NCBI GenBank assembly: GCA_963682055.1
Contig: OY821749.1
Location: 27,659,631-27,723,630 of the forward strand
Direction of reading: 5' to 3'
From: Primula veris
Lineage: Eukaryota; Streptophyta; Magnoliopsida; Ericales; Primulaceae
Length of the DNA stretch: 64,000 nucleotides
Of this stretch, positions 37,607-50,400 are shown in pieces. The stretch's first letter is position 1. Every line of letters begins with the position of its first letter. The notes under the pieces were generated by a model that searched no databases, was not told the DNA's origin, and saw only the letters and a program-made list of their open reading frames with translations. The position numbers and the translations under genes were made by a program.

Positions 37607-38852
37607 TTTAATGTTTTGAGCGAGAGTTTAGTTTTCTTATAATTCAGTCTCCTAGAGAAATTGATGTACATGTGGAAGGATTTTTAAGAAAAAAATACAT
37701 ATTATTATTAAAATTTGGAATATAATTGAATTGATGCAATTGCTCTAACGGTAAGAAGACAGTTTATCGACTATCTCTATATGTAATATATCGGACGGTT
37801 TAGGTTAGGTTTGGTTCCCGTTCTATACCAAACTTCTGAGTGCACTACCGATAATTAAAGAATTATATATATTGATCACTTGTACAAGGATTTTTACTAA
37901 GTATTATTTATGATTAGAGAGTAAAAACAGTGCAAAGATGGACAGTTTTTAGGAAAAAAAACAAGAAAAATACTTTTTAAATTACAAAGTATACATCTAC
38001 AAATTACAAACTCAGGTTTAACTTGTATGGAAAAAATTTAGATTTTTTAAAGATTTTTTGTGAGAAATTGGAAAATTGTTATAAGATAACTGTAAATTAT
38101 AAACTGAGTTTTAATTTGTAATACCCATTTTGACAATTTATAAAATCCATTGTCTAACTTGTATGTATTTTTTGAAGATATTTCTATTTTTTTAAAATTG
38201 TAAAAAAAACTCCAAAAAACAGAAATTTCTTACTTTCTTTATTTTAAAACCATACTATAATTTTAAAATTCTTTTTTATAATAATTATCTTTTGATTAAA
38301 TTTCTTTTGTTTTCATAAAAAATCAAAAGAAATTTAAAAAAAAAAACAAATGAAATTTCTAGAAAAATGTAAAATTAGACTTTATAAATTTTCTAACTTT
38401 ATAACCAAGTTTTATAATTTAACAATGTTTTATGTTTTTTTTAAATAACCAAGAAAATGGTCAACGGTCAAACTAATAAATCATAGTTACATTTTGTAAC
38501 TCTGAATTACGATATTGCATTAGATTCAATTTTTTATCGCAGGATAAAATGCTCCTGTAAATATCACGTGTTGGAGTTTTGTATTTTATATAAAATAGTT
38601 TGTCTAACTTTGACAAACCAGTTTAGTTTAAACTTTATGAAATGGTTCGGGCATAGTTCTAAACCGAAGTACTTTTAGAGCGCTTCGAACAATGTAAATT
38701 TTGTCTAAAACCGATAATTTGTGTGAAAATATTGACCTGTAAAAATGAGGTTAGAGGAGAATTTCGGGAATGAAAAAAATAAGAATTATTAATTATTACA
38801 TAAAAGCATACTTAATATTCAAAACTCACTGTCACAATTCTTATTTAAGATT

Positions 38853-38854
<2 letters not shown>

Positions 38855-38901
<47 letters not shown>
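38855..38901. repeat. (TA)n microsatellite, expanded in unit 6
   Basis: About 46 bases of TA repeat. The orthologous site in other units (about 9136, 17,605, 28,730) has only about 10-14 bases. Confidence 0.95.
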
Positions 38902-38905
<4 letters not shown>

Positions 38906-39092
38906 GACAGCATGAGTGATCTATATAAGTAGATCATTATCGTTCTTGAAAAGAAAAAGGAAATATTAAGAAAAGTTACTTGCAAATTTGTGGCAATATT
39001 ACTAGGAAAGCAAGTAATTTTTTTCTATAGAAAAGTCTTCGAAAAACTTAGGTTTAGGAAACTAAATTTATAAACTAATAAGTCTTGAACAA

Positions 39093-41149
39093 TTAATAGG
39101 TTGATGCCCGTTTTTTAGGTATTGCTTTGAGAGGAATTAGCTTTCGTAGTGTAATCCCCATTCGCTCGTTAATATCTGTACTTGCCGGATCAATTACTCC
39201 ATCAATCTCCCAGTCGAAAGATTGTAACATGGAGGCCAAAGCAAGGTGAATGACTCGATGAGCCAGAGAAAGCCCCACACAAATCCTCCTCCCAGACCCA
39301 AACGGTATAAGCTCAAAATGTTGCCCTTTGTACTCTATGGCTTTGTCTAGAAACCTCTCAGGCTTGAAAGATAGAGGGTCGTCCCAGGACTCTGGGTCCC
39401 TTCCAATCGCCCACACGTTTACATAAACCTGCATGGTCAAAATGGTTTAGCTGAGATACTCAGTATAGGGTGCGGGTGCTCAATACTTGAGATCTCGTGT
39501 CCGAGTCTCAAAATTTGAAGGCTTGAAAGCTTATCAACCCTTTTAGGTTAAGAGAGATGAATAAACCTGTGTGTTTTGGGGAATAAAGTAACCCATGTAT
39601 TCACAATCCTGCATTGAGTTTCTCGGCAATAAAAGGGGAATCGGTGGATGGAGACGGAGGGTTTCCTTAATTACCGCTTGCAAATAATGTAAATTGTCTA
39701 TATCGCTCTCTTCAACCTTCCTTTCGGTCCCAATGACTCGGTCAAGTTCTTGTTGGACTTTGGTCATAGTCGCAGGGTTACGCAGTAGCTCTGCCATCGC
39801 CCACTCTATCGTGCTACTCGTTGTTTCTGACCCTGCGAAGAACATTTCCTGCAGATTTTCCTTAGGTATAAATGATTGTTCTAAAACGCGCAAAAACAAA
39901 GTTATAAAAGAACATAACTAAATTAATTTGTGCAAATTGAAAAATAAATACCTAAATTTATACTCAATTTTTTAACAATGAACGCGATTGCTGACATTCT
40001 CTAAAAGATAATTTATGAAATCACAGTTCGTCATTTATAACAACAAAATGTAGACTTTTGCTTATGTTTTCTTAAAAAAAATAGAATAGAGCGTAAAAAG
40101 CATTAAGGTTTGACTTTTCCGGGAAATTGTACATTTTCTTGTACCACTCTGACAAATGCAAAATTTCAAAGACGTTATGAACCAAGTTTAATAAAACAGA
40201 AGTAATTTCATGTATAACAGCGGAAAGAGTACAACATTACCATTATGATTGTCGTCACGTTCCGATCAGAGACCCTATCGCACTCATTCGGCTCCTCTTT
40301 CGACTCCAAAATAACATCCAACAAGTCTTTGCCAGTTTTCACTCTCCCCAACTGCTTCTTCTCTTCAACTCTTTCCGCTACAAACACGGATATAATTTTT
40401 TTAGTTCTCCCCATGTCACGTTCCATATTTTTCTTGATCCTAAGAGGATCGAACGGCTTCAAGAAAGGGAAAAAGTCTGCAATATTTGGCTTTCCAGCCC
40501 ATTTCATAAGCATGTTCATAGCATCAAAGAACTCTCGACCTTCTTTAGATTCCGGATCCAAAATGTCCCTCGACAGTACAATGTTACCAACAACATTGAA
40601 AGCCATAAGAAAAAGGAAATGACAAATACCCACTGCCCCTGATCCTCCTTGCGCACGTGATTGTTTCGAATCTTCCTCTATCCAACGTATCATGTTATCG
40701 ACGCATTTTCTCCTTAAGGAAATTGTTTCGTTAACTCTCCGAAGCTGAGTGAAACAAAGTCGCCTCAACAGCTGCCAATTTTTTCCATAACGTCCTATGG
40801 CAAGTGATCCTTTGTGGTAGCCATGTGCGGTCAGAGCATGCGGGACCGTTCTATCGCAGAAAATATCATCGTAGTTTTTGAATAACTCAGAAGCAGACTT
40901 GGCTGATTGTACAACCATAGTGTTAATAGACCCTAGTTGCAACCAGAGAACTGGCCCGTATTTGAACTTAAGATCGTAGAGGGTCTGATGTGGCATGGTT
41001 CCGAGATCCAGCAAGTTGCCGATGATGGGCCATGTTGGTGGCCCAGGTGGTCGGTGTCTGTCCAAACCACGTTTCTTAGACTTGACCCAAATCACCAAAA
41101 GAATAACAAAAGTAGCTAGTAGTATTGTGGAACTCCATGTTCTATCCAT
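39093..41149 (-). CDS. Cytochrome P450, CYP76A-like, copy 6 (intact)
   Basis: Exons 41149-40241, 39848-39567 and 39428-39093 encode 508 residues with phase-0 GT-AG introns, as in copies 2 and 3. Membrane anchor, PPGPP, AGSETTS I-helix (with the usual Ala), ExxR, PERF and PFGSGRRICVG are all present. It is the most distinct intact copy; replacements include VKSKK near the anchor, HKGSLAIG in the B-C region, EFFDAMNMLMKW, and ITLRK near the C-terminus. It could be a functionally separate enzyme, but most changes are conservative. It has no ~160 bp array upstream: homology to the other promoters ends at about 41,232, roughly 80 bp before the ATG. Its regulation may therefore differ from that of copies 2 and 3. 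It is the right-hand limit of the P450 array. Confidence 0.93.
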
Positions 41150-41251
41150 TTTCTGGTTTACTAAGTCTTGTCTATGTATTTTGTGACTTTTGTGTATGCA
41201 TTTCCTGAGACAGGTTAAATAGGACCATGAATCGCCCTCCAGACTAGGGAA

Positions 41252-41640
41252 TAATGTTCGGTAAGTACCTAACTATAGCTTTTAAGCCTAGTCCTGCCGC
41301 AATGTTAGGCACAAATAATAATAATACACATTAATTAGGGTTAGATGATAATTGGTCTATCAAAACACAACTATTTAATAATCGGTTAATTACAAAATTT
41401 AATTAATAATCGATCAATTATTTGTAAAATTAATTAATGTTCGGTAAGTACCTAACTATAGCTTTTAAGTCTAGTCCTGTCTAGCCGCCGTTTGGTACAA
41501 ATAATAATAATACACGTTAATTAGGGTTAATTAATAATTGGCCCATCAAAACAAAACAATTTAATAATTGGTTAATTACAAAATTTAATTAATAATTGGT
41601 CAATTATTTGTAAAATTAATTAATAATTGGCCAGCCACCT
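41252..41640. repeat. ~190 bp tandem duplication upstream of P450 copy 6
   Basis: Two adjacent versions (from about 41,252 and 41,438) share gttcggtaagtacctaac, taataataatacac and ggttaattacaaaatttaat words with about 10% difference. Non-coding. Confidence 0.8.
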
Positions 41641-42185
41641 AATTACCCAATAAAAATAAATAGAAAAATAGGAAAAACTTAGAAAAAAAATGAAAATAAA
41701 TCCGGAAATATTTGAAAAAAATATTTAAAACAATGAAAATACAAAAAAAAACATTTTAAAAAGTCGGAAACCTAAAAAACCCCGAAAAAATGGTAAAAAA
41801 CCAAGAAAATTCCAAAAAATCAAAATAACAAAAAAAAAGTTCCAAAAAATCGGGAATCCGAAAAAACCCAAAATTGGTATAAAAAAAATTAAAAAACCCC
41901 TTAAAAATCCAAAAAATCCAAAAACACAAAACAATGAAAAAATGTTCAAAAAAGTCAAGAAACCGAAAAATGGTAAAAAAAAATAAAAAACAAACCAAGA
42001 AAAATCAAATTAACAAAAAAATGAAAAAACGTTCAAAAAAGTCGGGAACCCGAAAAAATTCCGAAAAATGTTAAAAAAAATTAAAATAAACCAAGAAAAA
42101 TTAATAAATCCAAAATCACAAAAAAAAATAAAAAAGGTTCGAAAAAGCCGAAAAGTCGAAGAAATGTTAAAAACTTCAAAATAAC
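41640..42185. repeat. A-rich degenerate minisatellite
   Basis: On the plus strand this is almost free of T. It is built of variants of ccgaaaaaatggtaaaaaac and ccaaaaaatcaaaa. Phe-rich open frames on the minus strand come only from this composition. Confidence 0.85.
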
Positions 42186-42925
42186 TTGCAATTATTTTCA
42201 AATGACTTTAAAATGACTTAGAATGTTTTTAAAATTATTCGAGATATTTTTTTAAAATGACTCAAACTGTTTTTAAACTTACCGAAAATGACTAATACTG
42301 TTTTTAAAATGATTTAAATATGAGTCAGTCTGTTTTTAAAATTACTTAAAATGACTCGGACTGTTTTTAAAATAACTTAAAATAGATCAGACTTTTTTTA
42401 AAATGACTCAGACTGTTTTTAAAATGACTCAAAATAATTCAGACTGTTTTTAAAATTTCTCACATTGTTTCTAAATGACTCGGTTTGTTTTTAAAATGAC
42501 TCGGTTTGTTTTTAAAATGACTAAAAATGACTAAGACTGTTTTTAAAATGAGTTAGTCTATTTCTAAAATGATTTAAAACGACTCAGTATATTTTTAAAA
42601 TTACTCATACTGTTTTTAAAATAACTTAAAACGACTCAAACTGTTTTAAAAATGACATAAAACGACTCAGACTGTTTTTTTAAGTTACTTAAAATGACTC
42701 AGGCTGTTTTTTAAAATTACTCAGATTGTTTTTAAATGACTTAAAACGACTTAGACTATTTTTAAATAACTTGAAACGACTCAGATTGATTTTAAAATAA
42801 CTAAAAATGAATCATACTGTTTTTAAAATGATTTAAAACGACTAATACTGTTTTTAAAATGACTCATATTATTTTTAAAATTATTCAGAATATTTTTAAT
42901 ATAAATTAAGACGACTCAGACTTTT
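42185..42925. repeat. Degenerate ~20 bp tandem repeat, actgtttttaaaatgactca type
   Basis: About 740 bases of variable copies of a unit containing gactcagactgtttttaaaa or ttaaaacgactcag, with a basic period near 20 and higher-order doublets. No coding potential. Confidence 0.88.
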
Positions 42926-43818
42926 TTTTTTTTTGCTTTTGGATTTTTGTTGATTTTAGATTTTTAGTGATTTTTAAAATTTTATTCGTGTTTTTTCATA
43001 GTTTTGTATTTTTAAAGCTTTTTTTTTTCATTTTTTCATTTGTCCAATTTTATTTTATGGATTTTTTCTTATTTTTTATATTTTTATTGGTTAGTTAGGA
43101 AAAATGGACCAATCATTAATTAATTTCATTTTCATGAGTCAATTCTTAATTAACTTGTAGATAAGTTACCAATCCAAAATTTATTGTATTAATTAACTAA
43201 GATTTGTCTGGTCAAAAGATTGGGCACGAATAAAACCTACGATTTATGCACATGTAAAAAAATTAAAAATATTATAGAGTCGGACACGTCCATAGGTAGG
43301 ACATGGCAAATGGACTATCCGACACGGCATATTGATATGTATGTTATAATTTTTTTGTTGATTAGTTGGATACACGGTTCGAACAAGGCTCAAGAATAAC
43401 AATTTACAACTAGCTCAAAAATTAGTTATAATTAGTTTTTTTTTAACATGAAGTGTTATATAATAATGTATATTTCATAACACTTATGTTAAAATAGTCG
43501 TATTATACTATATAGAATTGCATTCTGATGCTATCAGAGTGTTAATTTTGAACTTGATAAAAAAAACTTTATAAAAAATTTATTTAAACATCCCTATTTT
43601 TTATTAAAGCAGGGAACCTTGCCCAGATTACAGCAAAGAAAAAACCAGATTTACGACGCAGTGATTCTTACAACTATTTAAAGGAGAAAAAAACTCACTG
43701 CCATTTCTAGAATAGAAAGTAAACTAGAATAATCATTAGTAGGAAACATTATTTTTGCCTAAATCTGCCAATATCATTCATTTCCATAATATATTCTCCA
43801 CACATTTTATTGTGGCAA
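42926..43818. other. AT-rich spacer left of the transposon cluster
   Basis: No gene or element boundary found up to the 9 bp target duplication at 43,819-43,827. Confidence 0.5.
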
Positions 43819-43827
43819 TTTCAAAAA

Positions 43828-43848
43828 GAGATAATTAATGTTTACTAT
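43828..43848 (+). repeat. Left MULE terminal inverted repeat, outer part
   Basis: First 21 bases of the left terminal repeat; continued at 60,224 beyond the retrotransposon. Confidence 0.88.
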
Positions 43849-44418
43849 TGATAGAACATAAAAATCAGACCCGAATATTTTATTCGGGTCATAATCAACC
43901 CACTTTATAAATGGGTATCCAACGCTTAAATGGGCCATCTCATACTTTTTATAGGAATTGAGGTGCTACTACCAAAAGCCCAAGCCCAATCAAAGGGGGA
44001 CCCATGTCTGAAAAATCCCTGGGATGAAGACATTTGTCAATATCCTAGAAGGCGCAGTTGCCTATAAATAGCCAACTACCCCTCCTAGAAAAGGACCCAG
44101 AAAATCTATCCAAAAAATATAGAGAGAAGTTAAGAAAAGAGAGAAACTAACCAAAACATATCACTTCGAGAAATAAACCGAGAAAAGACAGCCGAGCACC
44201 GAATAAAAGAGGAGAAAGATCAAGACGAGAGATTAAATAGTTATATCGAGCATAATTGTAAAACCGAAATACTAGTCCGAGCAAATGTAATAGTCCGAAC
44301 AAGGACAATAATCCGAGCAATAATAAAGATCAGGAAGTATCATTTATTCACGGTTGATTTATCATTATATCATTGTTGAAAAGCCTAACGCGACCGACCA
44401 AAGTTATGGCTTTATCAA
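43849..44418 (+). repeat. 5' LTR of Tat element
   Basis: 570 bp, TGATAG...TATCA. It contains a TATA box and ends two bases before the primer-binding site. Differences from the 3' LTR that I found: g/t near 44,140, g/a near 44,267, g/a near 44,383, and one extra A near 44,401. Confidence 0.96.
44063..44070 (+). promoter_or_regulatory. TATA box of 5' LTR
   Basis: TATAAATA inside a cctataaatagcc context, about 355 bp before the LTR end, in the U3/R position expected for genomic RNA synthesis. Confidence 0.75.
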
Positions 44419-44420
44419 AT

Positions 44421-44438
44421 GGCGCCGTCTCCGGGAAT
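44421..44438 (+). other. Primer-binding site, tRNA-Asp-like
   Basis: tggcgccgtctccgggaa starts two bases after the LTR. It complements the 3' end (ending GGCGCCA) of plant tRNA-Asp with about two or three mismatches, as I recall that tRNA. Confidence 0.72.
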
Positions 44439-44496
44439 CATCTAGTTCCCAACTAGTTTAGAATTCGAATACCAATACTCTGCCAGACGAGCGACA

Positions 44497-47400
44497 ATGG
44501 TTACCAATGTAGAGGAAACCCATCCCGAGATAGTAGACACCAATAACCAAAACACGCAAATTAGCCAACAAGGCCTCGGCGATCTACTCGCTATCCGCGA
44601 CAGATATGAAGCTATCCAATCCGGAAACCAACCAACAACCTCCTACGTCAACCAAGAACAACCGGTCGAACCACCCCGACATTTCATCGAAGGGATTGTC
44701 GACGAACACCTTTCGTCCTCGGAGGACGAACAAGACGTGCCCGTATTAAGGCGTGCACGAAGACGCTTAACCGGGTCCCAAGCAGGGCCGAGCTCAAGAG
44801 TCCCTTTGCCTACGGCCTCGGTCAACTCCGGTGCTCGTTTACAAACGGACGAGGCCCATCAGTTTGGTATGCCCGAGGATCATGTACTCGGACAGTCGCC
44901 CCGACTGCCGACTAATTCTCCGAGGATGATTACACCACCCACGGTGGAGGTACAACATGTCGTTCCATTAGCCGATGAAAGGAACTACACCCAGCTACAA
45001 GCTCAGCTGGCGGCATGCATGACGGCCATGACAGCGGCCGGCATCGTATTGACAGTTATCCAACCCAACAAAGACCCACGCCATGAAGTGGAAGATTCTG
45101 CCTACAGGGCCGCCCTGGAGGCAGCGGGTCGGCGACCCGATACAAGAGTCCCCCACCAAGGGGGCAATGTCCCAGTAACTATCGTCCATCCGAACACTCA
45201 TATGGAACGTGTCCACACAAACACGAAGGACGATAGATATCCCGAATACAGGATCGGGGAGGGATATGGCCCACCACCACATCAGGGAGGATACCCTCCC
45301 CCCTACCAAGTCACGGATGACGCGTTCCAACAGGCTTGGAACGTATGCCAAGAAACCCCGTGTGCTGAACAGATCACGCGGTACCACAATCCTATGGGAT
45401 TCGTCATCCCCGAATTCAGGCTCTATGACGGGAAGAGTTGCCCTATCGACCATCTGAGGCACTACAAGATGAAGATGGAACTGTGGAGTGATGACCATGC
45501 ACTGATGTGCAAATTTTTCAAAAACAGCTTGGGTCAAGAGGCTTCGTCATGGTATCATAACTTACCACGGGGCTCCATTAGAAACTGGGCAGAATTGCTA
45601 AGAGCATACTCCACCCGATACGCTGCTCATCGGAAAAAGAAGGTTAGTATCGAAACCCTTCTTAAAATGACGATGATGCCAAATGAAAGGCTCAACGATT
45701 ACTGCATACATTTTATCGACGTAGCAAACCAGATTCCACGATATGCCAATAATATAGCCATCCAAAACTTTATCAATTCCATCCCTAATGGCTATTGGGC
45801 GAGAAGGAAGTTCATAGGCAAAAACTTCCCGACCACTGATTCCCTGCTAGCCTATTGTACCCACCTCACCGATAAAAACGACGAACTGCGTTTCCTCAAC
45901 CGAACTCTACCGAGAAGAGAGTCGGTCCGCGAGGCACAGGTGGGTCGCAAAAGAGTTAGAAATAACCAGGGAGAAGCATTCCAACCGACCAGAAAGGGCA
46001 AAGAGCCCGAGGTCCATAGCAGGGGAGAGCGACCACGAGCACTAGAGCCCAAACCGCTCCAGATCGCATATCCAACACCGACCAACGAACATAAACCGCT
46101 CCAGCTCGCCTACTCGATGCCACCCAAGCCATTTCAACAGTTTCGGCCCCAAGAGAGGGAACACCGAAACACTTTCGGACCGGTCGAGCTGCGATACACT
46201 TTCAACTTGTCTGCTGAAGATATCCTCAAGGATATATGCAGGGAAAGTTGGTATTCCCGACCACAACCGATCATCTCTCCCCCCAATCAGAGAGATTCCA
46301 AGCTCTTCTGCGCATATCACGAGGATCACGGCCATCTCACTGAGCATTGCCGTAACCTGCGATGGAGAATGAACCAGTGGGGCGATGCAGGATACCTAGC
46401 CAAGTTCATCAAAGGAGCTGGGAATAAAGGCAAACAATTGGCCATCGAGGGATCTGACAACCGGCAAGGCAAAACGATCAACGTCGTTCATATGTCACGA
46501 CCCAAGGGCCCAGGCGGGGAACGATCACGACAATGGCAGCTGGCCCACTTTGGCCAAGTAGCCAAGACATCACAGGCGTCGACCTCTAAACGACAATGCA
46601 CACCACGACGACATCCGCCCATTTCTTTCTCGGATCTTGACGAAGAAGGGGTGATTTACCCCCACGGAGACGCCATTAACCTCCGTGTTCAAATCGGCCT
46701 AGACACAGTCAGCAGGGTACTTGTCGACCAAGGAGCCTCTTGTGATATCATGTACAAGGAGCTCTTCGACAAGATGGAACTCAAGCTGCAAGATCTACAG
46801 CCTACCGATGTCACACTGATCGGATTCATCTCCGAAACGACCAAACCGTTGGGTAAGATCGTCCTCAGTGTCACAACAGGGTCCATGTCGGTTCCCGTGG
46901 AGTTCTTAGTGGTCGACGACCACTCCGGTCATAACGCAATATTGGGCCGACCTTGGTTACATGCCATGAAGGCCATACCCTCGACCTATCACCAAAAGGT
47001 CAAATACCCAAATGATAGGGGAGCGATCGAGACAGCCAGAGGATGTCAAGAAGATTCAAGACGCTGCGAAGACATCACCGCGACTCTCCAAAAACAACGA
47101 AGCACTGTGGAACAACCCACCAGCACAAAGAAGCTGATCAACCAAATATCCAAAGCTGAAAGGGTTGTCGAAGAACAAGTAGGAGAGACACTCAGGAAGG
47201 TGTATATACCAGATATGGACGAGGAGCATTACTTCCTCCTCGGCGACAACCTTCCAAAACAGGAATCCGAGGAGTTGAAAGCGTTCCTCCTCAACAACAC
47301 TGATAAATTCGCCTGGAGTCCTAAAGACATGCCGGGCCTAGACCCCAATACAGCATGCCACCACCTAAGTGTAAACGCCGAGTACAAGCCAATAGCACAG

Positions 47401-50400
47401 AGGAGCAGGAAAGTCTCCGTACAGCACAGAGCAGCTATAATCGCTGAAGTACAAAAGCTATTGGAGGCTGGAGCCATAAGGGAGGTTTACTATCCAAAAT
47501 GGTTGTCCAAACCGGTCGTCGTCCCTAAGAAGAACGGGAAGGAAAGAGTCTGTATAGACTTCACCAACCTCAACAAAGCCTGCCCGAGGGACCACTTTCC
47601 CCTTCCAAGGATCGATCAACTGGTGGACGCAACAGCGGGAGCAGAACGGATGACCTTCCTTGATGCGTACTCAGGATACCATCAAATTCCCCTCGCCCGC
47701 GAAGATCAAGAAAAGACTTCATTCATATCGCCTTTGGGAAATTATTGCTATACGGTAATGCCGTTCGGCCTACGCAATGCGGGAGCAACCTACCAAAGGA
47801 TGATAACAAGAGTATGTCGAGATCATATAGGGAAGACGATGGAGGTATACATAGACGACATGGTCATCAAAAGCGAAAGAGCCACGTCCCACCTTCAAGA
47901 TATCAGGGACGTTTTCCGAACGCTGGGCGAGCACAAACTGAAACTCAATGCGAGCAAGTGTGCATTTGGCATCAGCAAAGGGAAATTCTTGGGACATATG
48001 GTTAGCCGACGAGGAATAGAGGCTAATCCTGATCAAATAACGGCTCTACGAAACCTAGCAGCTCCCAAGAATAAGAAACAGGTACAAGAGCTCACGGGAA
48101 TGATGGCCGCGCTGAGCAGGTTCATTAGCCGATCCGCAGATAAGGGACGGCCATTTTTCGAATCACTCAAGAAGGATAGAAAATTCGTCTGGGACCCGGA
48201 ATGTGAAGCTTCATTCAACAATCTCAAAGAGTACTTGAGGACATTGCCACTGCTAGTAAGGCCGAACAGAGGAGACATTCTGGCATGCTACCTAGCAGTC
48301 TCCGCTACAGCTGTGAGCGCGGTCATCCTAAGAGAAGAAGGTCGCGAACAATTTCCGATCTACTTCGTCAGCAAGACTCTGGTCGAAGCCGAAACACGTT
48401 ATCTACCCTTGGAAAAGCTGTGCCTGGCATTGGTCGTCGCAACCAGGAAGTTGCCACACTATTTCATAGCTCATCAGGTCCGGGTATATACAAAATTTCA
48501 TATTAAAGAGTCACTTCGACGGACGGACATTAGCGGCCGAGTTGCCGCCTGGGGGGTCGAGCTATCCCAATTTCATATCGAGTTCGCACCCCGCCATGCC
48601 ATAAAGGGACAAGTCCTGGCCGATTTCGTCGCCGAATTCACCGAAGGCTATGACGAGCCTTTGGCACTCTCTCCACAATCACACTGGCAGATACATGTCG
48701 ACGGATCAGCCACCAAGGACGGATCAGGAGCAGGGATCGTTCTAAGGTCTAGAGAGGGAGCAATCATCGAAAAAAGCATAAAACTGGGCTTCCGAGCTAC
48801 CAACAATGAGGCAGAATACGAGGCCATGATAAATGGCATGTTTATTGCCCGGTCCCTCGGATGCTCCCACTTAATTGCAAGCTCAGACTCCATGCTCATC
48901 GTCAATCAAGCCACCGGCGAGTACCAAGCGAAAGATGATAGAATGATCCTCTACCAAGAAAAAGTCCAAAGCTTGATGGCCACCTTCGAACAGTGCGAGT
49001 TAGTAAGAATCAATCGCACCGAGAATGCACATGCTGATGCATTGGCCACCCTAGCCTCGACATTAACATTGACCGACACCCGGTCGATCACAGTGGAACT
49101 ACTGTCGACCCCGAGCATAATAAAAAGGGTAAACCGGGTGACATCGATACAGTACGAACTAGGTTGGATGGAGGACATGACCCATTATCTGCGAAGTGGA
49201 ACGCTTCCGGTCGACAAGATAAAAGCGCTGAAAATTACAAGAAAAGCTCCTCGCTTCTGGCTATCCGAGGACGATAAACTATACAAATCCAGTTACCGGG
49301 GACCACATCTACTGTGCGTCCCGACTGAGCTACAACTGCCGGTCTTGGAGGAAATCCACGAAGGATTTTACGGGGCACACATCAAAGGGCGATCCCTTGC
49401 AAACAAGGCAGTGACCCAAGGATATTGGTGGCCCTATATCAAGCGAGACGCCGATGCATACGTCCAACGATGCGACAAGTGCCAACGATTCGCCAAGATA
49501 CCACGGCTCCCTTCATCTATGATGACCCCGGTATCAGCACCATGGCCGTTCGCTCAATGGGTAATCGATTTGGTCGGTAAACTCCCAAGAGCACCTGGGA
49601 ATGTGGAATATCTGATCGTTGCGACTGATTATTTCACCAAATGGGTCGAAGCTAAATCCCTCCGAGAAATCAAAGTCAGCAACGTCAAACAATTCATTTG
49701 GGAATACATCATAACTAGGTTCGGTATACCGTACGCTATAGTCGCCGACAACGGAACCCAGTTCAAAGATGCCAATTTACAGCTGTGGTACGAGGAACTC
49801 GGTATCCGAAAATTCTATTCGACGCCGACATACCCACAAGGGAACGGGCAAGCCGAAGTGTCAAACCGAACAATATTAGACGGCATCAAGACCACCCTTG
49901 AACAAGCAAAGGGGAGGTGGCCCGAGCGGCTACTCAACGTTTTATGGTCGTGCCAAACTACACCCAAGACGGGCACCAAGGAAACCCCGTTTAGCTTAGC
50001 ATACGGTGTTGAGGCCGTCATACCGACAGAGATCGGGCTACCTACGCTCCGAACAACGTTGGTCGAGCAGGGAAATAATGAACAAAGAATGAGAGAAGAG
50101 CTCGACATGATAGACGAGAAACGAGAGATAGCGGCCCTTACCTTAGCTAAGTACCAACAAAGCGTAAAGCAAACCTATGACAAGAGAGTAAAAGGATCTA
50201 AAGAATTCATGGTAGGAGAACTGGTGCTGCGACGAGTGACGGTCTATACCCGCAACGAAATACATGGCAAACTGAGCCCTACCTGGGAAGGCCCATACGA
50301 AATCGTCAAGCGAACAAGTCCAGTCTCTTACAAAATCAAAAGCGTCCTGTTCGCCAACAGCCGAGGGGAAAAGAATTCTTGGAATGTGGCTAACCTAAAG

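Larger units (their letters stand above)
37308..39092. other. 3' flank of P450 copy 6
   Basis: Diverged homologue of the 7543-9383 spacer, with the exon 3 relic and a longer TA run. No SINE and no other gene. Confidence 0.6.

Noticed and set aside
3477..41186. Plus-strand open frames of 60-167 codons over P450 exon 1 and exon 2 in every copy
   Set aside because: They are mirror frames of conserved P450 coding sequence, lack their own promoters, and persist only because the genes are duplicated.
41725..42201. Phe-rich minus-strand frames
   Set aside because: They come from the A-rich minisatellite composition.
44643..50108. Minus-strand frames of 60-180 codons within gag-pol
   Set aside because: Shadows of the long gag-pol frame, with no motif or independent signal.
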